Shown here piece after piece: positions 23,048-35,781 of a stretch of 64,000 bases of DNA. The notes below the pieces were generated by a model. The model was not told the origin of the DNA. It worked only from the letters and a program-made list of their open reading frames with translations, and ran no database searches. Position 1 is the stretch's first letter, and each line of letters starts with the position of its first letter. A program made the translations under genes and the position numbers. Source of the DNA: Amblyornis subalaris (lineage: Eukaryota > Chordata > Aves > Passeriformes > Ptilonorhynchidae); NCBI GenBank assembly GCA_018881555.1, contig JACAXG010000024.1, forward strand, positions 8,298,487 through 8,362,486, read 5' to 3'.

Positions 23048-23140
23048 GTGCTCCCAAAAAAAACCCCAAAACCCAAAAAAACCCAACTAACCAACAAAAA
23101 CCCCACCACCCCCCCCCAAAAAAACCAACCCCAAAACTAA
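23048..23140. repeat. A/C-only low-complexity tract
   Basis: About 90 bases almost without G, as runs such as CCCCAAAACCCAAAAAAACC and a C-run at 23,107-23,117. On the transcript strand this is a G/T-rich stretch with repeated G-runs. Confidence 0.8.
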
Positions 23141-26100
23141 ACCTTGCATATTGCAAATTAATATTTTAAAATAAAATTCAAACCATCTGTAATAGTCTCC
23201 TTTAGAAATGATTCAGAGAATTAAAAGAAGCAGAAATGTTGATTTTCTGTTCTGGGGAGTGGGGAGGCGAGGGGGAAAGATTTCTGAGTAGCTGAAACTT
23301 CAGAATTAGAGGTGGAGGAATGGATAAGACACTCCAACATCTACCTACAGCTGGAACAGCAAAGGCATTAACGTAAACTGGGGCAGAAACTTGCATCTTT
23401 AATGTCAGGTCTCTGATATCCAGCTGTTAAATACATTATCTACCAAGACACAGGACTGCCTCCTTGAGTTGGAATTCTGATCAAAATTCCTTCTTGGATA
23501 GCATATGCCACTTTGTTATGAAGGCAGCAGATGGCTGTGCTCTCCATGAACTTTTGCTTTTTCATTTTAGGCCTTTATTTCTATATAATAATCTCTAGCC
23601 TTTTAGAGCATTTGCATATTTCAACGTTTCTTAAATAGAAACTGAAGCATCATCAAAAATTTCTTTTCTCTGACAGTGCTGGAGAAAGGCTGTGCTTTAT
23701 ACCTGAGCACCAAGTGAAAAGTGTGTGACTGACTTTTCCTGCTTCATAGACCAGATAATGGTAGGGTCACCATGAATTGATGTTGATTAAAGTCCGATTT
23801 CCAGTGGAATTCTTCCCTGTTCTTTTAGAGGCAATTTTTCCCATGTAAAATGTTCAAAATTGTATGTTTATGCATGTATTTGACATTCTAATGAAGGTGA
23901 CATCCCAATTATTTACCTTCCCCTAGCTTTACTGATTAAATGCATGTGCTAAACAATTTAGGTGTTGGAAACAGGCCAGAGATGCACTGTCAGAATTGGG
24001 CCACATCCATGTGTGCAAAACTCCACAAAAGCCCCTCTTCAGAGGCAAAGCATAAGGAAAGAAGTGTTAAGTTCAGTTTGTTGGTCCACATTTCTATGGA
24101 TGAAGGAACAGTTCCAAATCTATGAGCTTTTGAAACTAAGCAAAGACAAGGCCAAGCTTTTATAGACAGAGCTGCTTGTTCCAGGATGCACAACCAGAGC
24201 TCTGTCTATAAACCTTTCAGCACAGAGACAGGTTTAAGACACTACATTCAAAAGACAAATGCAAAATTAACTGAGCCCTTGGACCAGTGCCTGGACTAAA
24301 CTATCAGGCAACACTCTGCTTTTCATTCATACACATTTAGACACACCTCGTCAGCTGTGGGCCTCCAGTTTAGGTAGCAGCAAGACTTTTTTTTTAAAAA
24401 AGCATCTTATTCTGAGGAAAGCGATGTCACTGACTTTCTTTAAATGGTTTAAGTACTGAGCCATATGCAAAAAGAAACCCCCAAAAGGCACAGGTTTATT
24501 TTTCAAATACCTCAAATGGCATCTAAGCTCCCTTCACACTCCAGTGTTAAAAATTGAGTACACTAAGCGTGGCTGAAATGTGAGCAAAGGCCTTTGTTTT
24601 GAAACTTTGGTCAACAGGGCTATAGATACTATCAAGTTTTTCCTCCTTTTAATTACGAGGGGAAAAAAAGGCCATAACCTGAATTGTGCAGTGAATTAGG
24701 CCTAGAGACAGCCATTTGTCCCTGCCCAGAGCAGGGGGGCAGGTAAGACGTGCTGCACCTCATCACATGGTGCTATTCCTTGTTCCCTGCCAACAGGATG
24801 CCACTGTGCTAGATTTCCAGGTCCCCTGTATGAATTGTGTCACACTGCCTTTTTTTTAAGGAAAGGGGTTTTTCCTCTGTGTCACATAAGCCAGAGGCAA
24901 AGTGGCATGTTTGTTGCACCTTGGCAGAGCTGGTCAGCGTGACAGATCTGAGAGAAGTTCAAGTTTCATGTTAACATCGAGCTCTTGGAGAGGTCCCAGA
25001 GGTGGAAGCAAAGTAGAAAAACAGTTACTAGGCAAAGAGTTTCCAGCAGACAACATTTGGAAAAAAGAAACCACCAAACACAATCTAATGAAGTTGTGAG
25101 GGAAACTGAGACCAGAATGAATGTTCTGATCCACAAATTATTGCCACCTGGTTAATTTTAACACAGCTGAAAACCAAGTTTGCAGATTAACCCACTGCTC
25201 CCTACATGCAACAGAAATGTTTTGCCAAAGCTGCACTCTGCTGCTTTACTTAATGCAGTGCAGCACAGCACTGGAGGTTTAGCACATGGAAAAATACGTA
25301 CCAGCATGCATCCTTGGGCATGTGTCTCCTGGCAAGGGCCAGAGGCAACACAAAGGTCTATAAAAGCCCTGAAGTTTGTTGGTGGGAAGAGCTCTCTTCA
25401 GCAAAGTACCAGCAGCAGGACCAGTGCAGCATGTCCAGCTCTGCCTTGGCCAGGTCTTGGGACTCAGAACAAACACCTCAGAGGGAACATGTGGAAGTGC
25501 AACCCTATGCCTCTGACATGTCAGAAGCCAGGGGATGCCGGTGTGTCCAAGATAAACTGTCTTCCAGTTGTCTGCTTGTACTATATTGCACATCATTCAC
25601 TGTTGCTACAGTAAGAACAGAACTGACAGTTCTTCTCTGTGAACCTCTGTTGTCAACAGGGCTACACAAGCAAATTCTCTTTTAAGTATCTGCAGTCTCA
25701 GAGTCCTGAAAGCACGTGGGTCTGCAAGGGTTCAGACACAGCACAATACAGATCATCACTGGTGGGGTGCAGTATTGTCACCAAGTCTGAAAAGTCAGTC
25801 TCAACAGACTACAACAGACCAATTAAAAATCTGCAGTCTAGAAACAGTTTCAACAGGTAAACTTGAACATCCTCCCTTCTCAAAACAGGAGGTGGTTGCA
25901 TTGCATCACAGTCTGTGAGGAAGCTCTGGTACTGTGTTTTTGTACTTGGATTTCTGTCCACTTGGTCGACTGGTGCTAAAAACATATGCTTGGATTTACA
26001 TCCATGTGCTTTATCCAGAAGAGGTCCTGCATTTAGATACCGAAAATGAGCGAGCAAAGTCCAACACTTGTGATCTATTAAAGCTTTTATTAGCTAGTTT

Positions 26101-26246
26101 AGCTTTTCCTCACATCATTTTTCCAGAATTCCTATAACAGTTCTTAATATCAGAGTAAAGAGTTAAATGTTCAAGTGAAGTTAGGGAAGCAAAAAAGAGC
26201 AGCAGCAGTTTGGCAATAATTTGTCAAATTACTGACTGCAACTTAT

Positions 26247-26449
26247 TTAAGCCTCCTTTTTCTCCAGTAAGATTTTGTGCAACTCATCTGCATCCTCGCT
26301 TGTTTTCACCCTTATTAGCATAGTGACAGGAACAGCTGGATTCTTCTCGTCGATCGGTGGATTAGGAACACAAACTATAAGAACATTGTTTTTTCCGGTT
26401 CTTGTACATGGCATCTTAGGTGGAATTAGAACATTCAACAGTATATTTC
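26247..26449 (-). CDS. NUP50: NUP50 coding exon 7 (terminal)
   Basis: Completes a split Gly codon, then runs [10 protein letters not shown] to LLEKKEA and TAA (26,247-26,249). It is the end of the Ran-binding domain. The acceptor is ATGCAG|GAAATA. Confidence 0.97.
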
Positions 26450-29400
26450 CTGCATATGAGGAGGGGAAAAAATTACAATTATCCATTTTCTAGCTTTTAC
26501 TGCAATACAGTGTTAGTATAGGTACTAACTAGAGTGTTAGGGTGGTGTTTGGAAGGAAGGCAATTCATAAACATCATGTATATTTGTCTTCTTCTTCCCT
26601 AAGCACCTTTTCATGGCTGTTGTTCTCAGATTTCTTTCCTCACTAGGAATGAGGAAATCTCTACAAATACTGCATCCTCCTTTTTTAAATGGAGGAGCCT
26701 GAATATCAAATTATAGTAGGGACACACAGGAAAAAGGAAAGGGGACAAGTGAGAAGCAGCAAATGAGGAATCCAGTCACAGTGCTTAGTTTATGCCAAGT
26801 CACTCATTCTGACCACCAGATGCAGTTCATATGCAGAAGCAAAATGTTCTGATACAGACAAGACATGTTAATCTGGATAAACCAGAGTAAAGCAAGTACT
26901 TCATATCCCCAAATATACACCATAACCTTTTACTTCTTGCTGTGCTTCATGTGCTCTCTTTTGTAATGCTAATTAGAGGCATCCAAGTGTTTGTCAGTAT
27001 TTTAAGTTATTCAGAAAAAAAAAACCAAGTAGAAAGGTTTTCACTAATTGTTCCTGTTATGCTGTGTAACAAAGACAAAAAAAAATCCTAATGCTTAGCA
27101 AGGAATTTCCACATCAAGACTTGTTACTGGAAGAAATTTACTTACCTAAATTGGTATCTGCTCGTACTAAGAGTTGAGTTTTTTCATTTCCTGCTGGTTT
27201 TAAGTGTAATGTTCCTACACCTTTTTCTTTAAATTCATTATCCTTTTTGTAAAACAGTTTGCATCTGTGGAAAAAAAAATAAAACAAACCCCAAATCCTT
27301 GTTTGTGCAGCCATGCAGAGATGAAATACAAAGATATCTCCCAAATACAGGTATCCATCACAGTAACAATTATCAGCAGTTAACATGCTGTGAATAATAC
27401 AAATCTTTATTCTCCTTGACCTTGTTTTATGTGCTAATGGACAGCACTTGCAGTTCAAAGAGGAAGTGAATTATTTCTTTCAGTATTTAAATTACAAATG
27501 TATTACTTTCAGGGAAAAGTAAATGGCACAGCAACCTGTACTCGGGATCTGTGAGGAGCAATAAACGCAGGCTATTTTAAAATAAAAGATAGAAAACCAT
27601 AAGAACTTGATGCATCATTCTGAAGTTGTAAGAGGACTTCAATGTATAATTTATAAACATTTCTTAAGTGAAGCTCCAATAAACCTAATGTCATTTTAAT
27701 AAATTAGCACACACCTTTCAGATAAAGCTAATGGCTTTTTGTAGCAGGGCAGATTCTGTGCTGAGTGTCAAGCAGACACTGGACTACTGAACATGCTTTG
27801 AAAAACTGCTTCCAGTAGAGCTAGTTTCATGTTGAGCTTAAAAGCACAACTTCTTCACTCCTTCATACAACAACAATCAGCATTTTCCAACTGAAGAGTC
27901 TTATTTTAGCCTATGCAAATCCACTTGGTGGATTTTCCAGCATGACAGTACATGAGTTCTGTGGTACAGGCCCTACTGTTTAAACCTACAAAACCTGATG
28001 AAGGCATAAACATCTTCACTTGTAAAAAGCTGATCACAAGTACAACACAAACTATTAGAGTCGCGTCCAAGATATAGAAGAATTTTAATAAGATCTTACA
28101 TATTCTTGCCTGTAATCAAGTTTTTTACAAGTTCATATGCAATGCGAATTCCTAACAAACCTTACTAATTAGGAAGTCAGAAACATGTCATTAATTATGT
28201 CCTGCAGTGGTGAAGAATAGTAATATGCAGGTATTAATCTTATTTTCCAAGTTAAAGTCACTTACTTCTTTGAGTAGAAAGCATCNTCTTCTTTTATTTC
28301 ATTAACAATGACTTTTGGTGGCTCTTCTTCCTCCTCTTCTCCTTTAAATAGAAAGCTTTAATACGTTAATGTTGTGAGCACAGATTTTGGCACTGTATTA
28401 GAACTCCCTCATGCCCACCATGGTTGACATGGACATGTGGGGCCAGTCAGTGATAACCAGAACACATTTCAGTGCATGTGAGCTCTGTAGCAACTTCAGC
28501 TACAGAATAAAAAAGTTACTTGCTTTTCATTCAGCCCTTAAAGCAACTTCATCCTCATCTTCAGTTTAAGTGGGATGAAAATACAATCAAACCCAAAAAA
28601 TATAAAGCTTAGTAAGTCAAAACCTTCTGTTTGAACAGAAAATAGTTTTCACATTTCAAAGAGTATGCTCCACATATTCAAGTTCCAAGTACAGCACAAT
28701 AAATACTTCCAACAGTCAGGTTTAATTTAGGGGACGGGAATTAGTTGCAGGAATGACAACCAAGAGACAGTGGCAGATTATGCCTTTCCAGCCCCTCAGC
28801 TACTGGGATTTCTATCAGCTTATTGTACCCAGCACAGGCAAAGGAAAGAGTAAAGCTAGCAGGTACTATGTAACTTTGTTGGCCTTACAGTCTGTGAAGT
28901 AAAATGGACTAAGTTGTTCTGTATGTCATGCTTTTAGCTGCAGCGATCTCTTGATAAACCTACTGGGAAAAGCAGTGGGATTGAGAAGTCCAGCAGGCTC
29001 AAAGGTGAACATACCAGCTGCTTTAAATTTCATCACTTCAAGTCCTGTCTTCAGATAAAGGATTATATTCTACTACAGAAAGTATAAATCTGACAGAAAT
29101 ATATAGGTCTTGCTAAGTACATGCTTTTGGGTGTTGCTTAAACACTATATAAGGCTGGGTTCTCCAGACTAGTGGTACAGTTCTGCACTTTCAAATTCAA
29201 GAACAATGATGATCACAGAGTAACAGAATACAGAATTTCCTGAGTTGGAAAGGACCCACGAGGATCATCGAGTCCAACTCCTGGCCCTGCCCAGGACACC
29301 CCAACAATCCCACCCTGTGCCTGAGACCACTGTCCAAAGGCTCCTGGAGCTCTGCAGCCTTGGGGCTGTGACCCTTCCCTGGGGAGCCTGTTCAGTGCCT

Positions 29401-32400
29401 GACCACCCTCTGGGGGAAGAACCTTTTCCTGATGTCCAGCCTAACCCTCCTCTGACACTACTCCATGCCATGACCTCATTCAAGTTAATATTACTGCATT
29501 TTTGTAGTACTCTGAAGTCACATACACTCACAGCATTAAAATAACTATAAATAGAAATAAATACAATTTACCTTTGTCATCACTATTGCCACTTTCTGTC
29601 TGAGCTTCCAATAAACTGGTGGATGGTGCAGTGACAGACCTAGCCTGGCTTGCATCTTTTCCAAACAAACCTGAATTCCCAGGAGAAAATGAGAAACTAC
29701 TAAGTGTTCCTGAACCAAGGGAACCCAAAACAGAACTGTCAACACTCTTGCCAAAATTAAACGAGACGGTTGATGTAGCTCCTAACGATGGGTCTTTTTT
29801 TTCTGATGTAGCTTCATGTTTTTTGTCCGAGGTATCCTCAGTTTTGTTATTAAACAAAAATGTGGAGGCTTGCTGGAGCTTTGAACTCCCAAATGCAGGA
29901 GCAGCCCGCGGGCCGGGTGTCTTGCTACTTTCATTCTCAGAGCCGCTGTCACTGCTGCCTCCGTGCTGCTGCTCGATGCTCGCCAAATACTGCTCGTAGT
30001 CCCTGAAGATGGGGGTCAGGTCGCACAGGGGGTTGGTGTTCACATGCTTCACTATCCAGTCACGCACGGAGCAGTTGAGAGCAGCCAGCTGCTTGTGGTA
30101 GGCACTGGAGCCACACGCCGCACTCGAGGCGCCGCCGGACAAGCAGGGCTGGCTGCCACCATTGGCTCTCAGGCTCGCAGCCTTTTTCTCAGCAAACACA
30201 GCAGCAGTGGGACCATTTGACACTGGGGACCCTGTTACAAGAAAAATCACAGAATTACAGAATATCCTGAGCTGGAAAGGACCTACCAGGATCATCGAGT
30301 CCAACTCCTGCCCTGCCCAGGACACCCCAACAATCCCACCCTGTCCCTGAGAGCGTTGTCCAAATGCTCCTGGAACTCTGACAGCCTTGGGGCTGTGACC
30401 ATACCTTAAGGAGCCAGTTCAGTGCCCAACCACCCTCTGGGGGAAGAACCTTTTCCCAATATCCAACCTAACTCCTGTTCAGTTAATAAGCTCGTTTAAA
30501 AAAATAACACAACAAAACAACACAGATGCTTTGCTGATCTACTGAGAATGTCGTTTAGAACCTTCTTTTTTCCCCAGGAAGCAGAGCCCTCTTAAAAGCC
30601 TAACTAATGTGCTCAGTATTTCTTAATCAAATCACTCATCTTTGCTCAGTTGGGCTCCTTTTGGGTCACCACACTGTGCCCCAGCTACTGCGATGCCAAT
30701 CAGCAGACCCAAGTTTTACATTNAGACAAGTTAGGGATAGACAAAATGGATGGAGCACGCAGGTGTATAAAAAAAATCNAAAGACATCTTGTACAGAACA
30801 TTAAAAAAATACACGTTTTATATACTGCCAAAACCTCCAAAATTTTACAAAGATTTTACAACTTTAGCAAGCTCTAACATTTATTAAATCAAAATACTCA
30901 TCTCTTGCCACTTGTGCTTCAAAACACCCTGAGTGCAGTAGCCCATGATTTTACAGGCTTCTGAGTGTTTCTGTATAAAAAACTCTAAGAAGCAAACTAG
31001 AAAAATTCTCATTGAATATTTCAGTTTCGCCTAATTTATTCAAGCTCACTGAAATCTAAGTTACTCTAAACGTCAAACTCCACCATTTCTGTTCTATGGC
31101 ATAGTGACTCCAAAATCCTCTGGCAGAGTTAACACTCCTGCATCTCCAGCACAAAGGGACAGAACTAATATTCATCACGGAATTCCAAAGCATGAAAGCT
31201 CGACTTGCCAAAGTACATCAAGTGTCTTAAAATGTAGGTGTAACTGTAACAGATAAAATTCTAGTAAGACTGTCTGCTACATCAGACGTACAGGGAAAAA
31301 GGATGAAGACTTTAGTTATGCAGCATGTATTTTTTAACTGAATTCAAATAATTGGGACACTATTTAAATGGAACATGTTACCAGATGCTTTATACTTTTT
31401 GCAGATTGCCTTATGCCAGTGCCTTCCATTTGTGCCTACAAAACTGTTACCTCCAGTATTAGTACAAATATGAACTTCGTTTCCACCTCTTTAAACTGCA
31501 TGCATTTCATAACTTGTCCCTCCAGCACTCTAAAATCTTAAGAAATGTTACAAAGAGAAATAAAGTCTCAAAACCTTAAAACACAACTATAAGAATGGTT
31601 TGAATTTGGTTTTGCACTATTAAAATAACCGTACGGATTTTATGACTGAAAGTGTTGTTAAGTATGTACGCTTATTTAAAACTTACCAAATGCTGATTGT
31701 GTTTCGGAGGTGGTCTTCAAACCGCTGAAAGGAGGAGTGCTAGAGACACTACTGCTTCCATTAGACAGCCCTTCCAAAGGCTTTATTCCTGCACCATTCC
31801 CGAATCCACTGAAGCCACTTCCTCCTTTTCCAGAAGGCAATATAAAGCCCTTGAACCCTTTAAAAGCTCCTCCACTTTCAGACTGGGGAGAAAAAAGAAG
31901 AGACAACCAGTTACATACATCTTCTCCACACAAATCCTACCCCCACTTAATATTCCCGATATCCTCCGGTTATTGCCCCCCTGCTCAGCCTGTCATTCCG
32001 TGCATTACTGTGTCAGCTATGCAAACAAAATTAACAGCTTCCTTATGGCACACACTGCTACTGTTTTCAAAGGACTCACTCAGATGTTTGGTATGAAAAT
32101 AAACTGGGTCTAGGATGTGTTTGACTACCTATTAGACATTCACAGCATCTTGTTTTCTTTAAATAATTACACAGCAATATGTAATTTCAGGTTTATTTTC
32201 AACAACTTTTAGCATTTGCAATGGCAATCAAGAGCCCAATACTTCAATCCACTCATCACTCTGGAGTCACCTATGAAACCTCTGTGACTTACCCAAAATA
32301 TTCTAATGTGACTGATGAAAGAAGCAAAGAGAGACTGTACTTAATCACAAAATATGTATCTCTGCAGTCTTTTCATTACCCAGTTCTGAGCACCGTCTTT

Positions 32401-35400
32401 CTAACCATATTATTTTATGGTATAGTTTCTTACATGTTTCTAAAAAGACAGAGTGTGATTAACATGCAAATAAGCACTGCCCCTTTTAGGTCTTTTGGGG
32501 TAATGAACTCTTACTATTGGAAGTGGGCTTTCAGTGTCTCTGAAAAACCATCAGAGAATTGCTTCTGAGTTTTATCTACTTTTGCCACTGAAGAAATGGC
32601 AAAGCTTGTCAATTTTAAGTTGTATTCCAGTATCTGACCTTGCGGGTATGGGTCTCTTTGCTTCCTTTTGTGCTATCTTTTCCAGTGTAGTACTCTGCTT
32701 CTTGTTCCTAGGTAGCTATTTTTATCCTGTCTCTCTCTGATCAGTCCCACCTCTCTCTCTTGACATTCCAGTTAAACTGCAGTCTTTTTCACTACAGCAT
32801 TCTGCTTTCTCCATGTAGGAACATCAGTAAGTTTCAAGTTGACCTCTTTGTAACTATTTCACAGGTTTCTTATGCAACCTCACCTGTCCTGTCATCTCTT
32901 CTGCTTTTTAGACTTTGTCCATCCTGTTGTCCTGGTTTTGGGATAGGGTTAATTTTCTCCTAGTAGCTGGTACAGTGCTGTGGTTTGGATTCAGAGTGAG
33001 AACAATGCTGATAACCCCGGGATGTTCTAGTTGGTGCTGAGCAGTGCTCACTGCAATCAAGGACTTCTCAGTCTCTCATGCTCTGCCAGTGAGCAGGACA
33101 CAAGGAGCTGAGAGGGAGCATGGCCAGGACAGTGACCTGAATTGACCAAAGGGATATTCCATAACACAGAATGTCATGGCCAGCATAGAAACTGGAGGGA
33201 GTTGGCTGGGAGCGGCCGATCACTGCTCAGGGGTGGACTGAGGTCACTGGGTGGTGAGCAATTGTCCTGTGCATCCCTGGTTTTTCTTGGGATTTCTTTC
33301 TTTCCCTTTATGTTGGTTCCCTTATGATCACTATTATATTTCAATCATTAAACTGTTCTTATCTCAACCCAGGGGTTTTACCCTTTTTTCCNATTCTCTT
33401 CCTCATCCTGCTGGGAGGAAGAGAGTGAGCAAGGGGCTGTGTGGTCCTTAGTTGTCAGCTGGGGTTAAAGTACACCAGCCCTTCTACCAGCTCTAATAGT
33501 GCTCCTAGTCTCCTGATTACTTCTACAACCATCTGGTCCCCTTTCTCAGTCAGTTTTGTTTTTCCTATTCCATTTGCCCCCGAATCGCTCCTGCTCAAGT
33601 TGTAGTTTATGTCTTGCATCACCTCTTTCCACTACAATCCTTTACTTAACTGTATCCTCTACCACATTGGTGGCTAAAACTAGTCAAGGCATTAGTGGGC
33701 GAAGACAGTTTCCTCATTTACAGTGCTTGGATTGGAGAAGGAAAATCAAGAGCACAGGAGAAGACTGTCTAGCTCCTAACTGTGCATAGTCCCATCCAAT
33801 CCAAAAGCAACCTATGTAACAGGTAAAGCTCCTGGCCTATTTTTAACATGGTGCACACAGTGTTCAAAGGATGTCTGGTAGAAATATATATATAACAAAA
33901 TATTTGTCAGGGATTTCTGAAAGGACAACAATTTGGCTGGACTGGGACTATACCTCTAACAAATGCCAACCTCCTCTCAATTTTCAATTTGTTACTGGAA
34001 AGAGTAGGTGGCATTAAAGCTCTTCACAGGGAGGGGAAAAAAAAAAAGTAGCAGCATTCTTAACGAAAGACATGTTTTTCATTCTCAGAACAGCTTAGTA
34101 TTCTGGCTTTTACTAATGTAGCTTCTGAGACACTCCCCAGCCCTCCAGTATGGATAACCAGTAACTTTCCATTTTCATACTTTCCTCTGCAAAAAGNAGA
34201 AGTAAAGCAGTACAAATGCTGTTTTACCCATCTGTAAACGGCATTGTGTCTGAACACTATTCATTTTCACTTCAAAAATATGCAAGAACACTCTCTTCAC
34301 CCAGTAAAACTAATATTACCCGTATTTTGCCTTAGCCTTATTCTTGCCACAGAACAGTAAAAGCCAAAGTTCATGTGCAAGTATGAGCTGGTGAGTTGAA
34401 ATGATAACTCTATTCAGCATCACTGCAAGCCCAAGGAAGTAAAAACCTGAGCATGATGCCATATTTTGTACCTGAGTCAAACTCCAGCACTCATGTTCAG
34501 TGACTACATTACCTCTGACCCGACGTTTCGGCGCTTTGCTTTTTTAATAGCTCTGTTCTTCAGGACCTCTTCACTTGCCACTGAGAATGTTCCCACCTTT
34601 AAAAAGAAATTATGGAATCAGTGGAATTCTTGAAACNCACAATGCAAAGGTACAGCCAAAATCAGGTTTTGAACACAACTCTAACATTGCTCCCAAACAA
34701 ACAAGGGAAGAAGTTAAAAACCAACCCACTCCAAAAATACAGCACTGTTATTAGCTTGTCAGCAACCTGGACATCAGTTGATACCTGGAAAACTCTTTCT
34801 TGTTCTACACTACATTTCTCTTTGTGCTGTCTCCATTTTATTACAACATATAATGTAAGTTTTGCTTAGGTTTTTTTAAACACAGCTTTAAGCTCTCTCT
34901 GCTGAAAGCAATCTGTCAGTAATGCACGGTTTGGAGCAGGTATATGGAGATGGAGCTCCAAGGCAACCTCCAGCAGCCTGCTGTAGTTCAAACATTAGAA
35001 AAGGCAGCTTGTGGCTCAGTACTACTCTGCAATGAATGAGGAAATTAAGCTTCTTATATTCAAATTCCTGAAAGAGTCCGTTTTATTTCTTATATTTACA
35101 GGCCTAAACATTTAATACTTTTAGTAGGACAGAAACTAAACCAGTTTGTTTAGAGATAAACATGAGCCATAACGAAGTGTGAGACACTACACCTGAAAAT
35201 CTCTTTTTACAATCACGTAAAACGTATCATTTGAACTATTTGCCTAATTCCTCTGGCTGTGTGGGGACATCCAGCTAAAATTAACATAGTTCTGAAATTA
35301 ACTATTACTGACCCTCAAAAAAAAAAATACTGGAGGCATGAAGAACATTTATCTCCAGAAATCAAATCCGCTTTTCCTGTCAATTCAGTGAATACCTATC

Positions 35401-35771
35401 ACATATTTGAAGAGTCCAAAAGCATTTTAACAAGCCTGGGGTTCCCTCTAGGAACATAACNTTCCTATCCCTTTAGCCACTGACGTAATTTTAACTCTTA
35501 AAAGCTGCTTTGCCATATGGTCTGCATAATTGGAAGCTTTATAAAAATAATTTTTAAAAATTCACTTTTAGAAAATTATTTTTAATTGCTACACTTTTAA
35601 CCAGTTTTACTGTAGATCTTATGCACAAGATACACAGCACATGTAAACAGCTACTTTACTACCTGCAGGGGTGTGNGGGGGGGGAACTAATGCATATTTT
35701 ACCTCTTCAGCTTCATCCTCCTGGTCCCAGTTTCTGTCAGTCAGTTCCTTCTCTGCAATTCTCTTTGCCAT
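26247..35771 (-). CDS. NUP50: Nucleoporin NUP50, complete coding sequence in seven exons
   Basis: The exons (5' to 3') are 35771-35703, 34596-34513, 31882-31687, 30231-29572, 28341-28266, 27264-27146 and 26449-26247. They sum to 1,407 bases: 468 codons plus a TAA stop, the length I recall for human NUP50. NUP50 is a mobile nuclear-basket nucleoporin that binds importin-alpha and Ran and promotes import-complex disassembly. The N-terminal importin-alpha-binding segment starts [21 protein letters not shown] dipeptides are scattered through the middle. The C-terminal region, from about YSKKCKLFYKK to LLEKKEA, is the Ran-binding (RanBP1-like) domain. All junctions are AG/GT with consistent phases. 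One N falls in exon five (28,286). Introns carry CR1 copies and an LTR. Confidence 0.97.
27146..27264 (-). CDS. NUP50: NUP50 coding exon 6
   Basis: Encodes [20 protein letters not shown] to RADTNL plus one base, the core of the Ran-binding domain. The acceptor is TTCCACAG|ATGC and the donor TTAG|GTAAGT. Confidence 0.97.
28266..28341 (-). CDS. NUP50: NUP50 coding exon 5
   Basis: A short exon encoding an acidic run (six Glu), then [11 protein letters not shown] and DAFYSK plus two bases. The acceptor is TTAAAG|GAGAAG and the donor AAGAA|GTAAG. It contains one N. Confidence 0.95.
28342..29212. other. NUP50 intron, no feature seen
   Basis: The intron body between exons 4 and 5 up to the CR1 copy. 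No exon, repeat or RNA recognised. Confidence 0.5.
29213..29465 (-). repeat. CR1 LINE 3' fragment
   Basis: The plus strand reads as reverse-complemented CR1: GAGTTGGAAAGGACCC, then GATCATCGAGTCCAACTCC, then CTCTGGGGGAAGAACC. Orientation is the same as NUP50 transcription. Very similar to the copies at 30,243 and 37,606. Confidence 0.92.
29572..30231 (-). CDS. NUP50: NUP50 coding exon 4 (largest)
   Basis: 660 bases, from [16 protein letters not shown] through the conserved [20 protein letters not shown] block to NSDDK plus one base. FG sites include the AFGSS and NFGKS segments and LFGKD. The acceptor is CTTGTAACAG|GG and the donor AAAG|GTAAAT. The acceptor is only 11 bases from a CR1 insertion. 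Confidence 0.97.
30243..30480 (-). repeat. CR1 LINE 3' fragment abutting a NUP50 acceptor
   Basis: Same structure as the copy at 29,213, with its 3' tail (minus strand ATTCTGTAATTCTGTGATTT) ending about 11 bases before exon 4. Sense orientation relative to NUP50. Confidence 0.92.
30481..31686. other. NUP50 intron, no feature seen
   Basis: The intron between exons 3 and 4. It contains Ns at 30,723 and 30,779. No recognised element. Confidence 0.5.
31687..31882 (-). CDS. NUP50: NUP50 coding exon 3
   Basis: [18 protein letters not shown] to TSETQSAF plus one base. It is Gly/Phe-rich with an FG dipeptide, the beginning of the FG-containing middle region. The acceptor is CTCCCCAG|TCTG and the donor TTTG|GTAAGT. 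Confidence 0.97.
32928..33477 (+). mobile_element. Solo LTR, avian ERVL-type
   Basis: Begins TGTCCTGGTTTTGGGATAGG and contains GGGATATTCCATAACA, the CTGGAGGGAGTTGGC region, ATTAAACTGTTCTTATCTCA (polyadenylation region) and a terminal GGGGTTAAAGTACACCA. It belongs to the same broad LTR type as the 21,078 copy but in opposite orientation. It lies in the intron between NUP50 exons 2 and 3. The exact 3' end is uncertain by a few bases and no clean duplication is visible. Confidence 0.85.
34513..34596 (-). CDS. NUP50: NUP50 coding exon 2
   Basis: 28 codons, [20 protein letters not shown] followed by a basic KRRNVG stretch, part of the importin-alpha-binding N-terminal domain. The acceptor is TTAAAG|GTGGGA and the donor GAG|GTAATG. 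Confidence 0.97.
35703..35771 (-). CDS. NUP50: NUP50 coding exon 1 (start codon)
   Basis: ATG at 35,771-35,769 in AAAAATGGC context, 23 codons ending DEAEE. The donor is GAG|GTAAAA. The acceptor CACACAG|GAGTGG leaves ten untranslated bases before the ATG, so the first exon upstream is non-coding. Confidence 0.95.
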
Positions 35772-35781
35772 TTTTCCACTC

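Larger units (their letters stand above)
22510..26246 (-). other. NUP50: Putative NUP50 3' UTR
   Basis: Sequence downstream of the NUP50 stop on the minus strand with no further coding. Two minus-strand AATAAA signals (plus-strand TTTATT at 22,531 and 22,599) suggest an end near 22.5 kb. A UTR of about 3.7 kb fits my recollection that vertebrate NUP50 mRNAs have long 3' UTRs. An A/C-rich tract lies within it. Confidence 0.45.

Noticed and set aside
29528..30325. 265-codon minus-strand frame as a standalone gene
   Set aside because: It is NUP50 exon 4 extended into intron and CR1 sequence at both ends. The splice sites define the true exon.
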